A stretch of 64,000 nucleotides of DNA from OLB4 sp002050165 (lineage in GTDB: Bacteria; Bacteroidota; Ignavibacteria; Tepidaquicellales; Tepidaquicellaceae): the NCBI GenBank assembly GCA_030263475.1, contig SZPC01000010.1:8423-72422 (forward strand). Direction: 5' to 3'. Shown piece by piece: positions 1 through 8,636 of the stretch. Below the pieces are notes generated by a model that searched no databases, had not been told where the DNA came from, and was given only the letters and a program-made list of their open reading frames with translations. Positions within the stretch are counted from its first letter, which is position 1. Every line of letters begins with the position of its first letter. The translations under genes were made by a program, and so were the position numbers.

Positions 1-405
1 TATCCAAAAGTGTTTCCAACTATCATCGAACTAATTAAAATGGGTTTGAAACTCGCGGTAGTCTCCGACGCACCTTCCAAAGAAGCCTGGCTCCGGTTAT
101 CGTATATAAATTTTCAACATTTCTTTGACGTTGTAATTACTTACGATGAAACGCGCGAACGAAAGCCTTCTTCAGTTCCGTTCAACATGGCGCTTGAAGC
201 ATTAGAGTTGAAAGCTGATGAATGTCTTATGATTGGCGACTGGGCCGACCGCGATGTGGTCGGGGCTAAATCAGTTGGGATGAAAACCGTTTTTGCAAGA
301 TACGGGGATACTTTCGATACTAAATTTCCTGGGTCGGATTACGATATAAATTGTATTTCCGAATTAGTTGAAATCGTGAAGAAGGAGAACTCAATTTATG
401 AATGA
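1..405 (+). CDS. HAD-superfamily hydrolase, 5' end outside window
   Basis: The reading frame is open from the first base, so the gene starts upstream; the GTG at 10 is only an internal codon. What remains is the C-terminal half of a HAD subfamily IA phosphatase. The VVSDAPS segment fits motif II (Ser), RKPSSVPF supplies the motif III lysine, and the IGDWADRDVVGAKSVG segment is motif IV with its two metal-binding acidic residues, followed by the usual FARYGD. Substrate cannot be told; phosphoglycolate, pyrophosphate and sugar phosphates are all common in this family. The stop overlaps the acpS start by 8 bases, so the two are probably co-transcribed. Motif I lies outside the window. Confidence 0.85.
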   Translation, partial: YPKVFPTIIELIKMGLKLAVVSDAPSKEAWLRLSYINFQHFFDVVITYDETRERKPSSVPFNMALEALELKADECLMIGDWADRDVVGAKSVGMKTVFARYGDTFDTKFPGSDYDINCISELVEIVKKENSIYE

Positions 406-772
406 TTACACCACCGGTATAGATATTATTGAAATCAAGAGAATCCGTGAAGTGCTGAACAAACACGGCGAGAGATTCCTAAGCAGAATTCTAACCGGGA
501 AAGAAATAAAATATTGTCTTTCATTTTCAAAACCTGAACTGCATCTCGCAGGAAGATTTGCAGCAAAGGAGGCCTATTCAAAATCCATCGGAACCGGTAT
601 CGGAAAAGATTATTCGTGGAAAGATATTGAGATATTAAACAATGAACGCGGCAAACCGATAATATACCATCTCAGAGAAAATGACTTCTCAAAGTATAAA
701 TTTGATGTAAGCATTAGTCACACTGAAGAATACGCCTGCGCAGTTGTAGTTTGCGTTAAACCCCTCAGATAA
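398..772 (+). CDS. acpS: Holo-[acyl-carrier-protein] synthase
   Basis: AcpS transfers 4'-phosphopantetheine from coenzyme A to the serine of acyl carrier protein, switching on fatty-acid synthesis in the cytoplasm. The 124 residues match the usual length. The metal-binding Asp is in TGIDIIEI near residue 10 and the catalytic Glu in GRFAAKEAYSKSIGTG near residue 58; VSISHTEEYACAVVV is the typical C-terminal signature. A good AAGGAG ribosome site lies about 11 bases before the ATG. The start lies inside the end of the HAD gene, implying translational coupling. The next gene is on the opposite strand and converges, with the stops one base apart. Confidence 0.95.
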   Translation: MNDYTTGIDIIEIKRIREVLNKHGERFLSRILTGKEIKYCLSFSKPELHLAGRFAAKEAYSKSIGTGIGKDYSWKDIEILNNERGKPIIYHLRENDFSKYKFDVSISHTEEYACAVVVCVKPLR

Positions 773-773
773 T

Positions 774-1382
774 TTATCCAGTCCGCTTTCTCGGAAAATG
801 TGTGCGATCGTTGATTACAACCGTAAGCTCAAGACTTTTATAAAGATTGCGATAGTCAGACTTTATCATTTCCTTAATTTTCTCTATTCCTCTGGTATCG
901 AGCGATCCCTTCTGGATTGCATCGAAGACAAGCAGATCACAGGCAGTTGATTTTATCCACTCTACATCAGTTTTATAGCCAATCGTAGCGATTGCATTTA
1001 TCTTTGACAGAAAATTTTTAATCGTTTTCTTGTTTAGGTCAAGCGTTGAACATGAACCGAAGTAAACAATTTTGCCATAACATTTATTTCTGAGAAATTC
1101 ACCTAAATCTTCCAATGTATATATTTCGTTTGGGCTGATTGTAATTTCTCCCGGATCACCGTGAAACGTTAGGTAAAGAATCGGATATTTATCTGAGATG
1201 GATTTTCGTTTCCATTTTTTCAAATAAAATTCCAGTTCGTGACGGGTTGCGCAATCGTGGTAAATGAACTTGCAAATTCCCCGCTTCTCAAGGAGTTCAA
1301 GCATTGGTAATACAGTAGCTTTATTCTTAATATCGGTTTCCCATAATCCTTCAACGCAATATATTCCCTTCGATTTATGCAC
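774..1382 (-). CDS. Caspase-like (CHAT-like) protein, DUF6642-type
   Basis: A 202-residue cytoplasmic protein without signal peptide or membrane segment. Two segments look like the core of a caspase-fold peptidase: a strand ending in YLTFHGDPGE, with His74, and a second strand ending in IVYFGSCSTLD, with Cys111. That His/Cys spacing and the following small residues are those of CHAT, gingipain and caspase-like dyads. I believe this is the family catalogued as DUF6642, from memory only. The start is a GTG whose first G is the last base of the cysS stop (TAGTG), so it is co-translated with cysS. Its substrate, or whether it is active at all, cannot be read from sequence. Confidence 0.75.
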   Translation of the reverse strand: MHKSKGIYCVEGLWETDIKNKATVLPMLELLEKRGICKFIYHDCATRHELEFYLKKWKRKSISDKYPILYLTFHGDPGEITISPNEIYTLEDLGEFLRNKCYGKIVYFGSCSTLDLNKKTIKNFLSKINAIATIGYKTDVEWIKSTACDLLVFDAIQKGSLDTRGIEKIKEMIKSDYRNLYKSLELTVVINDRTHFPRKRTG

Positions 1383-2791
1383 TAAAGTTTTTCAAGTTTA
1401 AAACCATCTTTAGTATCAATTACCTTCCAACCCATTGCAGACAATTGATTCCGCAGGTCGTCAGCTTTCTTATAATCCTGCTGATTCTTGGCTTCCATTC
1501 GTTGTCCTGCAATTTGCATAACCTCATCCGGCACATCTAAAACTTCATCTTCATGTTCAATATCTTTTAAACCAAACCCGAAAACCTTATCCATTTCAAA
1601 TGCAATTTCAATTTTTTCAACCGGGTTCAAAGCATTATCTTTAAGCATTTCCCAGAGTAGAGCAAGCGCTTCAGTTACATTCAAATCATCATTTATTTTT
1701 GAAAAGAACGAGGAAAGATATTTTTCGATGTTACTGTTATCAACTTTTCTTTCCTTCTCGTTGTCTTTCAAAGTCAGTATCCGGTTTTTCAACCTTTCAA
1801 AGCTTGTACGCGCACCATCCAACGCTTCAAAAGAAAAGTTCAACTTCTTCCGATAATGAGTATTCATCAGAAAATATCTGTAGTGCATCGGATGAAACCC
1901 TTTATCCATTAAATATTGCAAGGTGAGGAACTCACCTTTTGATTTTGACATTTTACCGTCGGTTTCAAGTAGAAATTCGCCGTGAAGCCAATAGTTAACA
2001 AACTTTTCACGATTACAGGCTTCCGATTGAGCAATTTCATTTGTATGATGAACCGGAATATGGTCAACTCCGCCACAGTGAATATCGAAATTGTTCCCGA
2101 GCAGTGCTTTACTCATAGCCGAACATTCGATATGCCAACCCGGAAATCCTTTACCCCACGGTGATTCCCACTCCATCTGCCGTTGCGAATCTTTCGGGGA
2201 GAATTTCCAAAGTGCAAAATCCGTTTTGTTCTTTTTCTCAACCGAAAACTCGACGCGTTCACCTGCTTCCAATCCCTCTATATCCAGTCTTGCGAGTTTT
2301 CCATATCCGGTGAACTTGGAAGTATCGAAATAAACACCGTCGCCGGTTACATAAGTGTATCCAAGTTCTTCGAGGCACCTCACCATGGCAATCTGTTGAT
2401 GAATATATGAAGTTGCTTTCGGATTGTGTGTAGCAGGAAGAATGTGCATCCTTTCGAGGTCTTTCGTGAAGACATTTGTGTAATATTCGGCAATTTCCCA
2501 AACACTTTTATTCTCTCGTTTTGCGCCAAGCTCCATCTTATCATCCCCTTCGTCTTCATCGGAAATCAAATGACCTACATCGGTGATATTTAAAACGTGC
2601 GTTACAGCATAGCCGTTGATTTCAAGAACTCTACGCAAGATATCTTCAAAAAAGAAAGTACGCAAATTTCCGATGTGCTGATAATTGTAAACCGTCGGTC
2701 CGCAACAATACATTCTAACTTTGCCCGATTCAATCGGAATAAAAACTTCCTTTTTTCTGGTAAGTGTATTAAAAAGTAAAAGTTCGCGCAT
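1382..2791 (-). CDS. cysS: Cysteinyl-tRNA synthetase
   Basis: Charges tRNA-Cys with cysteine; class I synthetase, 469 residues, normal length. The N-terminal CCGPTVYNYQHIGN segment carries the first zinc cysteine (29 or 30) and the HIGH-type motif HIGN at 39-42. The KMSKS loop is present as DGKMSKSKG, and GWHIECSAMS and HCGGVDHIPVHHTNE give the remaining zinc ligands. The C-terminal DALR-like and anticodon regions are complete to the end at FKLEKL. The caspase-like gene follows with its start codon overlapping this stop. The open frames seen on the other strand here are shadows. Confidence 0.97.
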   Translation of the reverse strand: MRELLLFNTLTRKKEVFIPIESGKVRMYCCGPTVYNYQHIGNLRTFFFEDILRRVLEINGYAVTHVLNITDVGHLISDEDEGDDKMELGAKRENKSVWEIAEYYTNVFTKDLERMHILPATHNPKATSYIHQQIAMVRCLEELGYTYVTGDGVYFDTSKFTGYGKLARLDIEGLEAGERVEFSVEKKNKTDFALWKFSPKDSQRQMEWESPWGKGFPGWHIECSAMSKALLGNNFDIHCGGVDHIPVHHTNEIAQSEACNREKFVNYWLHGEFLLETDGKMSKSKGEFLTLQYLMDKGFHPMHYRYFLMNTHYRKKLNFSFEALDGARTSFERLKNRILTLKDNEKERKVDNSNIEKYLSSFFSKINDDLNVTEALALLWEMLKDNALNPVEKIEIAFEMDKVFGFGLKDIEHEDEVLDVPDEVMQIAGQRMEAKNQQDYKKADDLRNQLSAMGWKVIDTKDGFKLEKL

Positions 2792-2982
2792 GAAAATAAA
2801 TTAAACCGATTAGCTTGCAAAAGAAATTCAATATTGAAATGCGGAATATAAAACCGCAGTAGCCATCGCTATCTTTACAGTTAATAGTTTGCTTGACAAA
2901 ATGAATACAATTAATCAAAGATATTCTAATTCCGCTTTGGGCTGATACCGGAAAATACTTACATCCCGCCGAACTTAAATTT

Positions 2983-4620
2983 TTATTTCAATAAAATTAA
3001 TTTTTTGGATTGGATAAATTCGCCTGCCTCAAGCTGATAATAGTAAACCCCGCTCGAAAGTCCGTCTGCATTAAATTCATATTCGTACACACCGGCGGAC
3101 AAGGCTTGATTAATTAACCTTGCAACAATTTCACCGGTTGAATTATATACAACTAATCTGGTATGAGCTTTCTCGGGAAGCGCGAAGCTTATTACTGTAG
3201 TTGGATTGAATGGATTCGGGTAATTTTGATTGAGTTTAAACTTTTGCGGTATCTCCGACGCAATCGGCTCAATTCCTATTTCGTCGTAGCTGAATCCTTT
3301 CAGTGAAATATTCAATACTGTATCAGCGGTCGAAACTGATACGGTTCCGTTAAAGGTTTGGTTTTGTGTTGTCGGATGAAATTTCACTTTTATTAATTCA
3401 TAATCGTAAGCAGAAATCTGCGATGGAGATTCTTCAACTATAAACTCAGGGGTATTTGATGTTACGGTCGTGCCTAAATTTCCCGTTCCGAAATTCAACA
3501 CAGCAAAATATTGACTAACCGTATCGCTCACGGCGACTGTATCAAACGTATGTTCAAATTTGGATAAAGTAACTTCGCCTTCCGGTAGTGTCGGAGCGTA
3601 GGTAAAGAAACTTTTTATTCTATCGGCAAATTCCGGATGGTCAACAAAAGGACTACGGTTTTTCTGATAAGTCTGAATACGGTTATTTCTAAGGGTTTCG
3701 TTTTTACTAACGACATCCGATTGGTTCCACATTTTTAAAACATCTTCCATTGTTTGATCGAAAAAATTACCAATGTTTGAGCCATTATAACGTACCATGA
3801 AATAGAACAGGCATCTGGCTAAATCGCCTTTGAACAAATCACGCGGTTCAAATACTTCCTGACCTGACGAATTCAAACCACGTTTCGAGCCGCCTTGCTG
3901 CCAGTTTGGTGTGGAAGTTACAATACCGAACTTTAAATTTCCGCGAATGCTGTTGGAGTTAACTGTAGTCGGAAACAGGTGATGTATATCGCTTTTCATC
4001 GGTTCATTTTGATTAAAGAATCCCTGCGGATAAACGTGTTCAGTATTAAATCCCTGATTTTGAGCTTGCGTGCGGTTTTGAGCGTAAATCCTGATACCGG
4101 TATAAATGCATTCGATAGTATCGCCACCGTAATCATCAATTACTGAAAACATTGCATCGCGCGCGGCATTATAACCAAGCGATATATATCCTGACGAAGT
4201 GAAATTTTTCAATGCGGATTTTAACTGTTCGTCTATAAGACCTTGTGTAAAACTGTACAGAGTATCCGGGTATTTTGCAGTACCGTTTACAAAATTAATA
4301 ACGGGGTAATTTAACTCTTTAACATTGAAAACAAGGAAATCCCTGAACGTAAGATTTTGATTTGAACTAAATTTTATTGAGACAGGGAAACTGTCATTTG
4401 CCTGTACAGTGAATGAATCCGGTAAAATATCAAATTCTCCCGTTGTTGTTAGTGCACGGTTAATGTACAAATCAAAATTAAAAGGATTGTGGAAATAAAA
4501 AGTTTCACCTGCAACTATGTTTGTTAAAACTGTGTCAAACTGCACGGTCTGAGGGCTAAACTGCGCCGGTATGATTGAGGAATTAAACAACAGCGCAATC
4601 AGAATAAAGAACTTTTTCAA
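2983..4620 (-). CDS. Secreted endonuclease I family protein with type IX secretion tail
   Basis: A secreted or surface-anchored nuclease of 545 residues starting at TTG. Residues 1-19 are a signal peptide (hydrophobic stretch ending in PAQ). Roughly 20-115 is an immunoglobulin-like HYDIN/ASPM-type domain. The nuclease core spans about 130-340: NTEHVYPQGFF near 190 and DIHHLFPTT near 210 are the endonuclease I (PF04231) signatures with the metal-binding and catalytic His/Asn, and DLFKGDLAR follows. A second Ig-like module covers about 350-445. The last 90 residues begin with QNYPNPFNPTT and end in SGVYYYQLEAGEFIQSKKL, a classic type A sorting domain. Likely role: extracellular DNA or RNA degradation for nutrients or competition. 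Confidence 0.93.
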   Translation of the reverse strand: MKKFFILIALLFNSSIIPAQFSPQTVQFDTVLTNIVAGETFYFHNPFNFDLYINRALTTTGEFDILPDSFTVQANDSFPVSIKFSSNQNLTFRDFLVFNVKELNYPVINFVNGTAKYPDTLYSFTQGLIDEQLKSALKNFTSSGYISLGYNAARDAMFSVIDDYGGDTIECIYTGIRIYAQNRTQAQNQGFNTEHVYPQGFFNQNEPMKSDIHHLFPTTVNSNSIRGNLKFGIVTSTPNWQQGGSKRGLNSSGQEVFEPRDLFKGDLARCLFYFMVRYNGSNIGNFFDQTMEDVLKMWNQSDVVSKNETLRNNRIQTYQKNRSPFVDHPEFADRIKSFFTYAPTLPEGEVTLSKFEHTFDTVAVSDTVSQYFAVLNFGTGNLGTTVTSNTPEFIVEESPSQISAYDYELIKVKFHPTTQNQTFNGTVSVSTADTVLNISLKGFSYDEIGIEPIASEIPQKFKLNQNYPNPFNPTTVISFALPEKAHTRLVVYNSTGEIVARLINQALSAGVYEYEFNADGLSSGVYYYQLEAGEFIQSKKLILLK

Positions 4621-4859
4621 AATTTCAATTTATTTAAACCCGATTATAATAAAGTAAAATTGAATATGAAATCTCAATTGAAACGGACTTTTGCATTTTC
4701 CGAAATTCTAAATTACTTTAATTCTTTAAAAGCGATTGTACAAATATAATATTAAACCATATTCAGTTTGTGGTTAACGTTTATATAATTCTTAGAATGA
4801 ACAATAGCTTTACCTATTGCATAGAAACTCACAGGGAATAAATTTATCTTTTCATTACC

Positions 4860-7007
4860 ATGAAAGACCTGATAAAATCTGAACATTACTTCAACCGCGA
4901 GTTAAGTTGGATAGAGTTTAACCGGAGGGTTCTCGATTTAACAATGGATGAGAAAGTTCCCTTGTTAGAAAAGGTTAAATTTCTGTCAATTTTCAGCACA
5001 AATCTGGATGAATTCTTTATGATTCGCGTTTCAGGGTTGAAGCGTCAGACTGACAACAATGTTGACGAGCTTACGTCTGATGGAATGACTGCGATGGAAC
5101 AACGTGAACACATTTGCTTACAACTCACACCTTTGGTAAACGAACAATACAGAATTTTCAATGAAGGCGTATTGCCGGAACTCGCAAGAAATGAAATCTC
5201 TATATTATCTTACAATGAATTGAACGATTTTGAGATTGAGAAGATTTCCCGTTATTTTGATGCCGAGCTTTTCCCGATACTTACGCCGCTGGCAGTTGAT
5301 AACGTTCATCCATTTCCAAACATCAACAACAGATCTATAGCGCTGATAATAATTCTCGATGATCCGGAGACAGAAATAATTGATAACAAATTTTGCATTT
5401 TACAAATACCCAATAACATTAAAAGATTTTACAAAATTGAACGTGATCAAGGTATAAATTTCATACCAATAGAAGAAATTGTAAAAGCAAATGCGGATAA
5501 ACTTTTCCCGGGAATGAAAGCTTTAGCTTCGTATAAATTCAGAATAACGCGAAATGCTGACCTTGATCTGGAAGAGGAGGAGGCTTCGGATTTACTGCGG
5601 CTTATTGAGGAAGAGGTAAAAAAAAGGCGGTTGGGAATAGTTGTGCGTCTTGAAGTTGATTCCGATATGCCGGTTGAACTAACTGAAATGTTAATGCAGG
5701 TGCTCAATCTCAGTAAGACCGAAGTTTATAGAATTAACGGATTGCTTGACCTCGGAAGTTTGATGGAACTTTACAAAATTGATTCCAGAAATCTTAAATT
5801 CGAACCATTCACTCCAAGAATCTCCTCATTGCTTCGTTCAAAGGATGATTTATTCAATGAAATTTCCCGGCAGGATATTTTATTGCATCACCCGTTTTAT
5901 TCGTTTGCCTCAGTAAGTGAATATATAGCGCAAGCTGCAGAAGATCCGAAAGTTTACGCAATCAAACTAACACTTTACCGCACAAGCGGAGATTCACCTA
6001 TAATTAAATCATTAATAGAAGCTGCGGGAAACGGTAAACAGGTTACTGCTGTAGTAGAGCTAAAAGCGAGATTTGACGAAGAGAACAATATTGTTTGGGC
6101 GAAAGAACTTGAAAAGGCAGGTGTACACGTTGTTTACGGATTAATTGGTTTAAAGACTCACTGTAAGATTGCTCTCGTTGTTCGCAAAGAAACCGACGGA
6201 ATGAAACGATACCTGCACCTTGGGACAGGGAATTACAATCCAACTACATCAAAACTATATACAGATTTCGGGTTGTTTACGTCAAACCCTGAATTTGGTC
6301 TTGATGCTTCCAATCTATTCAACTTTCTGACGGGTTACTCAAGGCAAACCAAATACAAAAAGCTAATAGTTGCTCCGATTAACCTTCGTAAAAAAATGAT
6401 TAAGTTTATTGAAAATGAAATTGAGAATCAAAAACAATACCGCAACGGATACATTATTATAAAAGCAAATTCAATCGTTGATACAGAAATTATTTCAAAA
6501 CTTTATCAGGCTTCAACAGCAGGTGTAAAAATTGATATGTTAATCCGGGGAATTTGTCGGCTTAAACCAGGAATTAAAGGAATCAGTGAGAATATCCGCG
6601 TGTACAGTCTTGTAGGCAGACTATTGGAGCATAGCCGCTTATACTATTTCAACAATAACGGAAATCCGAAAATGTATTCTGGCAGCGCTGACTGGATGGA
6701 AAGAAATTTTGATCGGAGAGTCGAAATTTTATTTCCGATTGAAGACGCTAATATACGACACGACTTGTTTAAAATTCTTCAGTTATATTTGAGAGATACA
6801 GAGAATACAAAAGTTTTACTTCCAGACGGTCGTTACATCAGTAAATGGGAATACCTTTCACCTGAAGAACGGGAAGCAACCAGCCCACTAGATGTACACC
6901 AGTACTTTATTGACAAAATGAAGCGGAAGCATGAAAAGGAAACGAAAGCAGAAATCAGGCGAAAGATAAAAGAAAAGCAGTTAAAAACCTTTAAAGTAGC
7001 ATATTAA
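4860..7007 (+). CDS. ppk1: Polyphosphate kinase 1
   Basis: Polymerises the ATP gamma-phosphate into polyphosphate, reversibly. The 715 residues match the family. The N-terminal domain opens with FNRELSWIEFNRRVL and STNLDEFFMIRVSGL. Two phospholipase-D-like catalytic domains follow: His434 in GLKTHCKIAL is the phosphorylated histidine and His591 in LLEHSRLYYF is its partner, almost the same numbers as in the E. coli enzyme (435 and 592). HLGTGNYNP and SGSADWMERN are also conserved. The C-terminal tail is lysine-rich. The truncated carB starts 4 bases after the stop, so the two are probably on one transcript. A Ppx/GppA homologue lies at 11409-12980. Confidence 0.97.
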   Translation: MKDLIKSEHYFNRELSWIEFNRRVLDLTMDEKVPLLEKVKFLSIFSTNLDEFFMIRVSGLKRQTDNNVDELTSDGMTAMEQREHICLQLTPLVNEQYRIFNEGVLPELARNEISILSYNELNDFEIEKISRYFDAELFPILTPLAVDNVHPFPNINNRSIALIIILDDPETEIIDNKFCILQIPNNIKRFYKIERDQGINFIPIEEIVKANADKLFPGMKALASYKFRITRNADLDLEEEEASDLLRLIEEEVKKRRLGIVVRLEVDSDMPVELTEMLMQVLNLSKTEVYRINGLLDLGSLMELYKIDSRNLKFEPFTPRISSLLRSKDDLFNEISRQDILLHHPFYSFASVSEYIAQAAEDPKVYAIKLTLYRTSGDSPIIKSLIEAAGNGKQVTAVVELKARFDEENNIVWAKELEKAGVHVVYGLIGLKTHCKIALVVRKETDGMKRYLHLGTGNYNPTTSKLYTDFGLFTSNPEFGLDASNLFNFLTGYSRQTKYKKLIVAPINLRKKMIKFIENEIENQKQYRNGYIIIKANSIVDTEIISKLYQASTAGVKIDMLIRGICRLKPGIKGISENIRVYSLVGRLLEHSRLYYFNNNGNPKMYSGSADWMERNFDRRVEILFPIEDANIRHDLFKILQLYLRDTENTKVLLPDGRYISKWEYLSPEEREATSPLDVHQYFIDKMKRKHEKETKAEIRRKIKEKQLKTFKVAY

Positions 7008-7011
7008 TTTC

Positions 7012-8502
7012 TTGCCAAGACGATCAGATATCAAGACTATATTATTAATAGGAAGCGGACCAATCGTAATTGGTCAGGCATGTGAGTTTGATTACTCTGG
7101 TACTCAGGCGGTAAAAGCTTTAAAAGAGGAAGGCTACAAAGTTATTCTGGTAAATTCCAATCCTGCAACTATCATGACCGATCCTGAACTTGCAGATGCA
7201 ACCTACATTGAGCCTATCACACCGTATTTCATTGAAAAAATTATACAGAAGGAGCAACCTGATGCAATCTTACCTACAATGGGAGGGCAAACTGCTTTAA
7301 ACACAGCGATTGCTCTTAACGAATCCGGCGTACTCAATAAATACGGTATTGAGTTAATAGGCGCAAAAGTGGACTCTATTCGAAAAGCTGAATCGCGGGA
7401 GCTTTTCAATAATTCCATGAATAAAATTGGACTCGAAACTGCGAAGGGTCAATTCGTGAATACTTACAAAGAGGCACAGGATTTTATTGACCAGATAGGA
7501 TTTCCGGTAATTATCAGACCATCGTTCACACTAGGCGGAACCGGAGGCGGCATTGCGTATAACTACGAAGAATTTGAAAATTTCGTTAACCGCGGTCTGA
7601 CCACTTCACCGGTGAATCAGGTTCTTATTGAAGAGTCACTAATCGGTTGGAAAGAATTCGAACTCGAGGTAATGCGCGACTCAAACGATAACTTCGTTGT
7701 CATTTGTTCAATTGAGAATTTCGACCCAATGGGAGTACACACCGGCGACTCCATCACCGTAGCGCCTGCTCAAACGCTAAGTGATAAACAATATCAAAAG
7801 TTGAGAGATGCGGCAAAAAAAGTTATTTCCGAAATCGGAGTTGAAACCGGCGGTTCAAATATTCAGTTTGCTGTAAATCCCGTAACCGGCAGAATAATTG
7901 TAATTGAAATGAATCCACGTGTATCAAGAAGCTCTGCCCTTGCATCAAAAGCTACCGGATTTCCAATTGCAAAAATTGCCGCAAAACTCGCTGTAGGTTA
8001 TACGCTCGATGAAATTCCCAACGATATTACCAAAACCACACCTTCGTGTTTCGAACCTGTAATTGACTATGTTGTCGTTAAAATCCCGAGATGGGATTTC
8101 AATAAATTCCGGTCACCTAATCCTGAGAGCGATGTGCTTGGTGTTCAAATGAAATCAGTTGGTGAGGTTATGTCCTTCGGAAGAAATTTCAAAGAGGCAT
8201 TTCAAAAAGCAATCCGGTCGCTTGAAATTGGCCGAAGTGGACTGGGAGCTGACGGAAAAGACCTTTACACAACCGGTCAACTCCTGAATATTAAAGGTAA
8301 AGATAAAGATGAACTTATTGATAAAATTATTACAAAACTCCAAACTCCTCGAAATGATAATATTTTCTATTTAAGGTATGCGTTGCTGCTTGGAGTCAGC
8401 ATTGAGCAACTGTACACTTCAACTCAAATTGATCCGTGGTTTCTGAACCAGATCAGGGAGATTGTGGAAATGGAAAAGGAACTGACGGAATACATGTTGT
8501 GA
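7012..8502 (+). CDS. carB: Carbamoyl-phosphate synthase large chain, N-terminal half only
   Basis: CarB makes carbamoyl phosphate for pyrimidine and arginine synthesis; a full chain has about 1,070 residues in two homologous halves. This gene codes for only 496: the complete first ATP-grasp (carboxyphosphate) half, with IGSGPIVIGQACEFDYSG, NSNPATIMTDP, LGGTGGGIAYN and EMNPRVSRSSALASKATG, then the beginning of the oligomerisation domain, ending shortly after IDPWFLNQI. The stop is a clean TGA, no CarB-like sequence follows in any frame, and glyS comes next. The length equals the first subunit of split CarB enzymes known from some archaea. It starts at TTG, giving the usual MPRRSDIK N-terminus, 4 bases after ppk1. 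The second half must be elsewhere or lost. Confidence 0.9.
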   Translation: MPRRSDIKTILLIGSGPIVIGQACEFDYSGTQAVKALKEEGYKVILVNSNPATIMTDPELADATYIEPITPYFIEKIIQKEQPDAILPTMGGQTALNTAIALNESGVLNKYGIELIGAKVDSIRKAESRELFNNSMNKIGLETAKGQFVNTYKEAQDFIDQIGFPVIIRPSFTLGGTGGGIAYNYEEFENFVNRGLTTSPVNQVLIEESLIGWKEFELEVMRDSNDNFVVICSIENFDPMGVHTGDSITVAPAQTLSDKQYQKLRDAAKKVISEIGVETGGSNIQFAVNPVTGRIIVIEMNPRVSRSSALASKATGFPIAKIAAKLAVGYTLDEIPNDITKTTPSCFEPVIDYVVVKIPRWDFNKFRSPNPESDVLGVQMKSVGEVMSFGRNFKEAFQKAIRSLEIGRSGLGADGKDLYTTGQLLNIKGKDKDELIDKIITKLQTPRNDNIFYLRYALLLGVSIEQLYTSTQIDPWFLNQIREIVEMEKELTEYML

Positions 8503-8636
8503 AAAATTCATTACCCTTAATTAAACCTCTCTAGAGAAAACGTTTCGTTTCGTATCCGGTCTAAGTCAGGCATTTTACATTAACTCTCAATCTGATGTTT
8601 TGTAAATTGAGAACTTCTAAATCTAAATAATTTATT

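Noticed and set aside
1488..2779. Several open frames on the plus strand
   Set aside because: They lie wholly inside cysS, which has all synthetase motifs on the minus strand; the plus-strand frames have no domain, are serine/phenylalanine-rich and overlap each other.
2894..2930. TTGACA-like box followed by an AT-rich region
   Set aside because: It points to the plus strand where no gene follows before 4860, and no matching -10 lies at the right distance. A TATCTTTG on the minus strand (2923-2916) might serve cysS but has no -33 box and is 125 bases away.
8503..8636. Possible frameshifted remainder of carB
   Set aside because: No frame shows CarB residues after the TGA, and the space is only 134 bases, so a frameshift cannot explain the short gene.
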